From Actinomycetota bacterium (GTDB lineage: Bacteria; Actinomycetota; Acidimicrobiia; Acidimicrobiales; JAFATL01): a stretch of 5,008 bases of DNA. Location: assembly GCA_019243975.1 (NCBI GenBank), contig JAFATL010000671.1, positions 1-5,008 of the forward strand, in the 5' to 3' direction. Below, piece after piece: positions 1 through 4,487 of this stretch. A program made the translations under genes and the position numbers. Position 1 is the first letter of the stretch. Every line of letters begins with the position of its first letter. Below the pieces are notes generated by a model, which saw nothing but the letters and a program-made list of their open reading frames with translations, ran no database searches and was not told where the DNA came from.

Positions 1-27
1 GTGATGCGCCTCGTCCTCGGCCTCTGA
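1..27 (+). CDS. Possible C-terminal tail of an upstream gene (partial)
   Basis: In frame 1 the window opens with eight sense codons (V-M-R-L-V-L-G-L) followed by TGA at 25-27. This could be the end of a plus-strand gene whose body lies left of the window. The reason to think so is context: a long hairpin starts 15 nt after this stop, and the next gene converges from the other side and stops at 94. A two-way terminator would fit between two converging gene ends. Eight codons are too few to name a product or prove coding. Frame 3 is also open from the window edge to a TGA at 54-56, but that frame runs into the hairpin. Confidence 0.3.
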   Translation: MMRLVLGL

Positions 28-41
28 CCACCGAACCCCCT

Positions 42-90
42 CGCTTTAGCGCTTGAACTCGTCGTATGGCCGAGTTCAAGCGCTAAAGCG
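42..90. terminator. Perfect 20-bp inverted repeat, probable bidirectional terminator
   Basis: Positions 42-61 are the exact reverse complement of 71-90, with a 9-nt loop at 62-70, so RNA from either strand folds into a 20-bp stem without mismatch. The stem begins 3 nt after the stop codon (94-96) of the leftward phosphatase gene and 15 nt after a possible rightward stop at 25-27. Outer runs of C (36-40) and G (97-101) could extend the stem past a small asymmetric internal loop. No U-tract follows on either strand; U-less hairpin terminators are commonly proposed in high-GC actinobacteria. The arms include TTTA and TTGAA and are richer in A/T than the surroundings. Alternatives are a dispersed palindromic repeat (REP- or MITE-like) or a protein-binding site. 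Confidence 0.7.
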
Positions 91-93
91 CGC

Positions 94-900
94 TCAGGGG
101 GCGAGGCCGGCTTCGGCGTCGCGGAGCAAGTCCACGAACGCTTCGGCCAGGTGGGGTGGGGCGCCGACGACGATGGCGGACGAGGGCGGGCCGCCTTCGA
201 GGTCGCCCACCCAGGCGCCTGCCTCCTTGGCGATGAAGGCCCCGGCGCCGAAGTCCCAGGGGCCCATGCCACGCTCGTAGTAGCAGTCGACGCGGCCGTG
301 CGCGAGTGAGCACAGGTCGAGCGCAGCCGAGCCGGCGCGGCGGATGTCGCGCACGCGCGGCAATACGTGGGTGAGCACTGCGGCTTGGCGAGCCCGTGCT
401 TCGGGCTTGTACGCGAAACCGGTGGCGACGAGCGCGGTGGCGAGCGTAGGTGGGCCGCCGACGCGTAGCTGTCGGTCGTTGCAGAACGCGCCGTCGCCGC
501 GCACGGCGCTGAACGTCTCGTCGTGCAGGGGATCTCGCACCACGCCGACGGCCGTCTCGCCGTCGACCTCGGCCGCGATCGACACCGAGAACGCCGGGTA
601 GCCGTAGAGGTAGTTGGTCGTGCCGTCGAGGGGGTCGATCACCCAGCGCACGCCCGAGGTGCCGTCGTGCTGCGTGCCCTCCTCACCGAGCAGGCCGTCA
701 TCGGGGCGACGCTGGGCGAGAGCGGAGGTGATGAACGCTTCCGAGGCGCGATCCACTTCCGTGACCATGTCGGTCGAGCTCGACTTGGTGTCGACGTCGA
801 TGCGCGCGCCTGCGAGATGCTCGATCAGGATCTTGCCCGCACCCACCGCCAACTCGACAGCGAGGTCGCGCAAGGCGCGGAGGTCGGGGTCGGCAGGCAC
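94..900 (-). CDS. Inositol monophosphatase family protein (SuhB/IMPase-like)
   Basis: This 268-aa protein has the normal length and motif order of the Mg2+-dependent, lithium-sensitive phosphatase superfamily, which hydrolyses phosphate from inositol 1-phosphate or related small molecules in the cytosol. Visible motifs are VTEVDRASE (44-54), GEEG (72-75) supplying a metal-binding Glu, WVIDPLDGTTN (86-96) with metal ligands D89 and D92, an R-R-x-G-S-A-x-L-D-L segment around 187-196, and WDFGAGAFIAKEAG (215-228) with D216. All expected catalytic residues are present. The GTG start at 900 puts the protein start just ahead of the first predicted helix and sits 6 nt after a TANNNT element; there is no Shine-Dalgarno. 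The gene diverges from the threonine aldolase with a 17-nt gap. The exact substrate is unknown: actinobacterial members include inositol-1-phosphatases, histidinol-phosphatases (HisN type) and PAP phosphatases. The GTTN motif fits the IMPase/SuhB branch best. Confidence 0.93.
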   Translation of the reverse strand: MPADPDLRALRDLAVELAVGAGKILIEHLAGARIDVDTKSSSTDMVTEVDRASEAFITSALAQRRPDDGLLGEEGTQHDGTSGVRWVIDPLDGTTNYLYGYPAFSVSIAAEVDGETAVGVVRDPLHDETFSAVRGDGAFCNDRQLRVGGPPTLATALVATGFAYKPEARARQAAVLTHVLPRVRDIRRAGSAALDLCSLAHGRVDCYYERGMGPWDFGAGAFIAKEAGAWVGDLEGGPPSSAIVVGAPPHLAEAFVDLLRDAEAGLAP

Positions 901-905
901 GCCGG

Positions 906-911
906 TAGCGT
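906..911 (+). promoter_or_regulatory. -10 element (TAGCGT) for ltaE, leaderless
   Basis: TAGCGT at 906-911 fits TANNNT and is followed by 6 nt and the GTG start at 918, placing +1 on the G of the start codon. AGGG at 912-915 is only 2 nt from the GTG, too close to act as a Shine-Dalgarno. The -35 region falls inside the coding start of the divergent phosphatase gene and is not obvious. Together with the opposite -10 it forms a near-palindromic TAGCGTA core. Confidence 0.65.
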
Positions 912-912
912 A
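907..912 (-). promoter_or_regulatory. -10 element (TACGCT) for the IMPase gene, leaderless
   Basis: Read leftward, 912-907 is TACGCT, matching the TANNNT form of the actinobacterial housekeeping-sigma -10. It is followed by 6 nt and then the GTG at 900-898, so a transcript starting at the usual distance begins on the start codon itself. It overlaps five bases of the rightward -10 at 906-911. I see no convincing -35 hexamer about 17-18 bp upstream. Confidence 0.65.
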
Positions 913-917
913 GGGCC

Positions 918-1925
918 GTGCCCGTCGACCTCCGCTCCGACACCGTCACCACGCCGACCGACGCCATGCGGCGGGCCATGGCCGACGCCGAGGTGGGCGA
1001 CGACGTCTACGGCGAGGACCCCACCGTCAACGCCCTGCAGGAGGCGTTCGCGGCGCGTGTGGGGAAGGAAGCGGCGTTGTTCGTGCCGTCGGGGACGATG
1101 GGCAATCAGCTGGCGCTACGCCTACTGGCGCCGCCCGCCACCGCCGTGATCGCGGGACGACGCCAGCACGTGGTGATCTACGAGAACGGCGCGGGCGGCC
1201 GCAACGCAGGCGTGCAGTTCCAGACCGTCGACGACGACGACGGCGTCCTCGATCCAGACGACGTCGCGTGGCTGGTCGAGGCGGGCGACAACCACTGGGT
1301 GCGCCCTGGGCTCGTGTGCGTGGAGAACACCCACATGCCCGCCAACGGCTCGGCCTGGTCGCTCGAGGCCCTCGACGCCGTGAAGAGGGCGGCCGGGGAA
1401 CTGCCCGTGCACATGGACGGCGCGCGGCTTTTCCACGCCGAGGTGGCGACCGGGGTGCCGGCGGCCGACTACGCCAGGCGGGCCACGACGGTGATGTGTT
1501 GCCTGTCGAAGGGACTGTGCGCGCCGGTGGGCTCCATGCTGGCCGGACCGGCCGACGTGATGGCGGCGGCACGCGACGAGCGACAGCGCCTGGGTGGCGG
1601 CATGCGCCAGGCGGGCGTGATCGCGGCGGCCGGCTTGGTGGCCTTGCAGCAGATGGTCGAGCGCCTGGCCGACGACCACGCCCGCGCCGCTCGCTTGGCG
1701 GAGGCCGTGGCCGATCGCTGGCCCGACGCCATCGACATCGAGCAGGTCACGACCAACATGGTCATCTTCGAGCACGCCAACGCGCCGAAGCTGCTCTCAC
1801 ACCTCCGGGCCGAGGGTGTGCTGGCGGGCACGATCGCACCGGGCGTCGTGCGGCTCGTGACGCATCACGACGTCGACGACGACGGCGTGGAGCTGGCCTG
1901 CAAGGCGGTGGCGTCGGCCCCCTGA
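918..1925 (+). CDS. ltaE: Low-specificity L-threonine aldolase (PLP enzyme)
   Basis: This 335-aa protein is a fold-type I PLP enzyme that reversibly cleaves L-threonine or allo-threonine to glycine and acetaldehyde. The family signature is nearly complete. The N-terminal block DLRSDTVTTPT (4-14) is followed by GDDVYGEDPTVN (27-38) and the phosphate-binding SGTMGNQ (58-64). H84 is in the position that stacks on the PLP ring. ENTHMPANG (136-144) and HMDGAR (165-170) follow, with D167 facing the pyridine nitrogen. The Schiff-base lysine is K198 in LSKGLCAPVGS, then GGGMRQAG (226-233), and R312 in VRLVTHHDV binds the substrate carboxylate. The GTG start at 918 places DLRSDTVT at the usual distance from the N-terminus and is supported by a leaderless -10. 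The gene is divergent from the IMPase gene. Its last 20 codons overlap the adenylate cyclase end on the opposite strand, beyond the catalytic core. Aspartate runs at 105-108 and 318-322 are mildly unusual. Confidence 0.95.
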   Translation: MPVDLRSDTVTTPTDAMRRAMADAEVGDDVYGEDPTVNALQEAFAARVGKEAALFVPSGTMGNQLALRLLAPPATAVIAGRRQHVVIYENGAGGRNAGVQFQTVDDDDGVLDPDDVAWLVEAGDNHWVRPGLVCVENTHMPANGSAWSLEALDAVKRAAGELPVHMDGARLFHAEVATGVPAADYARRATTVMCCLSKGLCAPVGSMLAGPADVMAAARDERQRLGGGMRQAGVIAAAGLVALQQMVERLADDHARAARLAEAVADRWPDAIDIEQVTTNMVIFEHANAPKLLSHLRAEGVLAGTIAPGVVRLVTHHDVDDDGVELACKAVASAP

Positions 1926-3427
1926 CGCGGCACGGGTTCGAAGGCACGCGTTGCCGTGCGCCGACCCCGGAGCTCCAACTCACCGACGGGCGCCCAGTGC
2001 GACGCTTCGTCGCCTGCGCTCTCGACGGACGTCCCGCTGGCCAGGACGCGCGAGGGCCGCTGCTTGGCCGCGTCGCACAGCCGCGACGCCTCGTTCACAG
2101 GGTCGCCGATGACGGTGTACTCGTAACGCTCGGCGGCGCCGACGTTGCCGGCCACCGCTATGCCGGTGGACACACCGATGCCCGCGTCGAGGTCGGTGGG
2201 CGCCAGTCCGTCGAGCTCGAGGCGCAGACGGCGGGCGGCGCGCAGGGCCCGGGCGGCGTGGTCGGGCTGGTCGGCGGGGGCGCCGAACACGCACAGAGCG
2301 CCGTCGCCTTCGAACTTGTTCACCCAGCCGCCCTCATCGCCGACGACGCGAACGACGCGGTCGAAGAAGGTGTTGAGGGCTTCGACGACCTGCGCGGGCG
2401 GTCGGTCCTGCGCCATCGACGTCGAGCCCATGATGTCGACGAACAGTGCACTCACCTCGCGCTGCTCCCCGCCGAGCTCGGCGCTGCGTTCGAGCGCTTG
2501 GCGCGCCACCTCCTCACCCACGTGGCGACCGAACAGCTCGCGCAGCTTCTCCCGCTCGCGCAGGCCGGCAGCCATCTGGTTGAACCCGGCCTGCACCAGC
2601 CCGATCTCGCCCCCGTCGTCGACGGGCACCTCGACGTCGAGGGTGCCCTCGCGCACTCGGCGAAGGCCCGCCCGCACCTCACGCAGCGGGTCGGCGACTG
2701 AGCGCGCCGCCACCGCCATCACCAACCACCCGATCACGAGCCCGAGCACCGCCAGCAGGGTGACCGCACGCGTGAGCTGGGTGCGATCGACCGTCGAGTT
2801 GCCGTTGAGGGCCATCACGATTCCGAGCAGCGGGATACCGGACCCGAGCGCCCACGACAGCATCAACCGGGGCCGCACCCCGACGCGAGTTCGTTCAGGG
2901 GGCTGGTCCTGCAGGGCGTAAGCCACGGCCGGGCGGAGCAACCGCTCGGCCAGCAGGTAGTTGAGGGCGGTCGTGATCAAGCCGCCGATCAGCACGCCGA
3001 TGCCCGACGTCGCGCCCTGCCGCAGGTCGTGGCGGAACGTGTAGGTGTACACGGAGAACACCAACGACGCCGCGACCCACACGCCGAACACGAGCAGCGC
3101 AGTGCGCAGCGGGAGCGTGAGTGTCGTGCGCCGCTCGTACTCCGTGGGCGCACGGTCTTCGGCCAGCCACCGCCACGCCGGGGACATCAGCTTGTTGCCG
3201 ACCATGAACGCGATCGGGAGGGCGACGGCCAGGAACACCAACAGGAGGAAGAACGTCATGTGGGTGTCGTGGGTGGCCCGGTTGGGCGGCGACTTGTACG
3301 GCGGCAACACGAACGTGAGGTAGAGGAAGTCGAGCGACGCCGCGATCCAGTTCGAGACCAGCAGCATCGTCGTCACCCGGGAGAACACCGATCGGGCCAG
3401 CCCCGGGCGATCGAGCCTCGCCTCCAC
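1865..3427 (-). CDS. Membrane class III adenylate cyclase with six TM segments and HAMP
   Basis: This 520-aa protein converts ATP to the second messenger cAMP. Six hydrophobic segments lie near residues 22-41, 57-77, 107-128, 141-162, 187-207 and 219-240. A HAMP linker (about 241-295, ADPLREV to FNQMAAGLREREKL) follows, then the C-terminal cyclase domain (about 325-490). Catalytic residues are intact: metal Asp D331 (FVDIMGS) and D375, Lys K371 in KFEGDG, T438 in YTVIGDPVN, N445 and R449. Thr in place of Asp beside Lys marks class IIIb, whose members include bicarbonate-responsive cyclases. The architecture and length resemble mycobacterial Rv1318c/Rv1319c/Rv1320c/Rv3645. The start chosen is GTG 3427, because TACCGT lies exactly 6 nt upstream; GTG 3376 and ATG 3367 are later alternatives that would still keep all six TM segments. 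An open frame continues further upstream but is shadow coding. The last 20 residues, ending in a Ser/Thr-rich tail, are read opposite the threonine aldolase tail. The input signal is unknown. Confidence 0.93.
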   Translation of the reverse strand: MEARLDRPGLARSVFSRVTTMLLVSNWIAASLDFLYLTFVLPPYKSPPNRATHDTHMTFFLLLVFLAVALPIAFMVGNKLMSPAWRWLAEDRAPTEYERRTTLTLPLRTALLVFGVWVAASLVFSVYTYTFRHDLRQGATSGIGVLIGGLITTALNYLLAERLLRPAVAYALQDQPPERTRVGVRPRLMLSWALGSGIPLLGIVMALNGNSTVDRTQLTRAVTLLAVLGLVIGWLVMAVAARSVADPLREVRAGLRRVREGTLDVEVPVDDGGEIGLVQAGFNQMAAGLREREKLRELFGRHVGEEVARQALERSAELGGEQREVSALFVDIMGSTSMAQDRPPAQVVEALNTFFDRVVRVVGDEGGWVNKFEGDGALCVFGAPADQPDHAARALRAARRLRLELDGLAPTDLDAGIGVSTGIAVAGNVGAAERYEYTVIGDPVNEASRLCDAAKQRPSRVLASGTSVESAGDEASHWAPVGELELRGRRTATRAFEPVPRQGADATALQASSTPSSSTS

Positions 3428-3433
3428 GTCACG

Positions 3434-3439
3434 ACGGTA
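3434..3439 (-). promoter_or_regulatory. -10 element (TACCGT) for the adenylate cyclase gene, leaderless
   Basis: Read leftward, 3439-3434 is TACCGT, followed by 6 nt and a GTG at 3427-3425 that is in frame with the cyclase. This decides the start among several in-frame candidates. There is no Shine-Dalgarno in the 6-nt gap and no clear -35. Because the start was picked partly from this motif, it is weaker independent evidence than the elements at 906 or 4476. Confidence 0.55.
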
Positions 3440-3471
3440 CCGGCACGGTGACCGGGACGCCGTGAGGCGCC

Positions 3472-3477
3472 TACAGT
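3472..3477 (+). promoter_or_regulatory. -10 element (TACAGT) for the deacetylase gene, leaderless
   Basis: TACAGT at 3472-3477 is followed by 7 nt and the GTG at 3485, so the predicted transcript has zero or one untranslated base. GTGACC at 3448-3453 is a plausible -35 with an 18-bp spacer. It lies in the 57-bp gap (3428-3484) between two divergent starts, with its -10 33 bp away from the leftward one. Confidence 0.65.
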
Positions 3478-3484
3478 CCGCGCC

Positions 3485-4198
3485 GTGGCCGAGCTGGTGG
3501 AGACCGTGCCCGAGTCGGCGTTGGCGGTGTACGCGCATCCGGACGACTCGGAGGTGTCGTGTGGCGGCACCTTGGCGCGCTGGGCCGCGGCCGGGTGCCG
3601 CGTGCACGTGGTCGTGTGCGCTCGCGGCGACAAAGGGTCGTCCGACCCGAACGTGAAGCCCGACCAGCTGGCCAAGCGGCGGGCCAAGGAGGTGGCGGCG
3701 GCCGGCAAGGTGATCGGCGTCGCCGGCCACGACCTGCTCGGCCACGACGACGGCGAGCTGGTGAACGACATCGCCTTCCGGCGCGAGCTGGTCACGATCA
3801 TCCGCCGGGTGCAGCCCGACGTCGTCGTGTGCCCGGATCCGACGGCGGTGTTCTTCGGCCAGAGCTACTTCAACCATCACGACCACCGCGAGGTGGGCTT
3901 CGCCACGTTGGACGCGGTGAGCCCGGCCGCCAGCAGCCCCCACTACTTCCCGGAGGCAGGGGAGGCCCACGCGGTGTCGTGCGTGTACCTCTCGGGCACG
4001 CTCGAGCCCGACGTGTGGGTCGACATCTCCGGGTCGCTCGACGTCAAGGCGGAGGCACTCCAGTGCCACCAGTCGCAGCTGGGCGAGACGGGGGAATGGC
4101 TCCGGCTGTTCGTGCGGGACCGAGCCGAGCAGAGCGGCAGGCAGGCGGGCGTGGCCTACGCCGAGGGGTTCCGCCGCCTTCAGTTGTCGCCCGGCTGA
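3485..4198 (+). CDS. PIG-L/LmbE-family zinc deacetylase
   Basis: This 237-aa protein belongs to the GlcNAc-PI de-N-acetylase superfamily, zinc hydrolases that remove acetyl groups from N-acetylglucosaminyl conjugates (MshB in mycothiol, BshB in bacillithiol, PIG-L in GPI synthesis). The hallmark AHPDDSE lies at 17-23, with zinc ligands H18 and D21 and likely general base D20. The distal zinc ligand H134 is in HHDHREVG (131-138). GGTLARW (27-33) and ARGDKGSSDP (46-55) are also typical. No signal peptide or TM segment is visible, so it is probably cytosolic. Its length is nearer to BshB-like and generic LmbE proteins than to mycobacterial MshB, which is about 300 aa, so I do not call it MshB. 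The GTG start is supported by a -10 7 nt upstream. The gene's last 19 bp overlap the end of the convergent small membrane gene. The substrate cannot be told from the sequence; S-conjugate amidases (Mca) are a further alternative. Confidence 0.92.
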   Translation: MAELVETVPESALAVYAHPDDSEVSCGGTLARWAAAGCRVHVVVCARGDKGSSDPNVKPDQLAKRRAKEVAAAGKVIGVAGHDLLGHDDGELVNDIAFRRELVTIIRRVQPDVVVCPDPTAVFFGQSYFNHHDHREVGFATLDAVSPAASSPHYFPEAGEAHAVSCVYLSGTLEPDVWVDISGSLDVKAEALQCHQSQLGETGEWLRLFVRDRAEQSGRQAGVAYAEGFRRLQLSPG

Positions 4199-4464
4199 CC
4201 TTCCACGCCTTCGGCCTGGATGCGCTTCCACTCGCCCATGGCCCGCAGCACGAGCACGGCCACGACGGCCACGCCCGCGCCCGCCAGTGTGGCCCCGACG
4301 ATGGCACCGACTCCCTTCGGCGTGCCGCAGGCGCCGTGGCACGTGATGTCGGCGTAGGAGAACCCGATGAGAGCGCCGGCGATGCCGCCGACGACGATGG
4401 CGAGGAACGCCAGCACCCGTGCCTGCACGGAGGGCAGTGCCGAGTAACGACGGTCGGGGGCCAC
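4180..4464 (-). CDS. Small two-TM glycine-rich membrane protein of unknown function
   Basis: I do not recognise this 94-aa protein. It has a short charged N-terminus with arginines, TM segment 1 near 17-37 containing G-x-x-G-type spacing, an external or internal loop with C42 and C46 (CHGAC), TM segment 2 near 51-74 that is also glycine/alanine rich, and a charged C-terminal tail. The glycine-rich helices resemble glycine-zipper packing, and the Cys pair could form a disulfide or bind metal; both are inference. An in-frame ATG at 4473 would give 97 aa, but the leftward -10 (TACGAT, 4477-4472) covers that codon, so a transcript from it could only use the GTG at 4464. The gene converges on the deacetylase with a 19-bp overlap and diverges from the glycosyltransferase. 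Two well-formed TM segments, a promoter and fit between neighbours argue it is real. Confidence 0.72.
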   Translation of the reverse strand: MAPDRRYSALPSVQARVLAFLAIVVGGIAGALIGFSYADITCHGACGTPKGVGAIVGATLAGAGVAVVAVLVLRAMGEWKRIQAEGVEGQPGDN

Positions 4465-4471
4465 GGTCGGC

Positions 4472-4477
4472 ATCGTA
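4472..4477 (-). promoter_or_regulatory. Putative -10 element (TACGAT) for the small membrane protein
   Basis: Read leftward, 4477-4472 is TACGAT, a good TANNNT match, followed by 7 nt and a GTG at 4464-4462 in frame with the membrane protein. It shares the T/A pair 4476-4477 with the rightward -10. If used, it rules out the ATG at 4473 as start because that codon lies inside the promoter. Confidence 0.5.
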
Positions 4478-4481
4478 GAGT
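4476..4481 (+). promoter_or_regulatory. -10 element (TAGAGT) for the glycosyltransferase gene, leaderless
   Basis: TAGAGT at 4476-4481 is followed by GCGCCG and then the GTG at 4488, the same TANNNT-N6-GTG arrangement as at 906-920. Predicted +1 is the G of the start codon. No Shine-Dalgarno is present in the 6-nt gap, and any -35 lies within the opposite gene's first codons. Confidence 0.62.
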
Positions 4482-4487
4482 GCGCCG

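Noticed and set aside
54..77. GAACTCG...CGAGTTC within the inverted repeat as a LexA/SOS operator
   Set aside because: It lacks the actinobacterial GAAC-N4-GTTC-type spacing. The matching bases are simply part of the longer perfect hairpin and lie between gene ends, not at a promoter.
912..915. AGGG as a Shine-Dalgarno for the aldolase
   Set aside because: It is only 2 nt from the GTG, too close for ribosome positioning. The adjacent -10 predicts a leaderless transcript that would not contain it.
523..1149. Plus-strand open frame opposite the IMPase gene and continuing into the aldolase in the wrong frame
   Set aside because: Both overlapped genes are secure by complete family motifs; this frame has no recognisable domain.
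1944..1959. Small hairpin (GCACG/CGTGC, 6-nt loop) just after the aldolase stop, as a possible terminator
   Set aside because: It has only 5 bp with no U-tract and lies inside the cyclase coding region. Such stems are frequent by chance in GC-rich DNA.
1268..2701. Long plus-strand open frame of about 477 codons
   Set aside because: It overlaps the aldolase in another frame and the antisense of the cyclase. Its composition is that of frame-shifted GC-rich coding DNA, and both overlapped genes have intact catalytic motifs.
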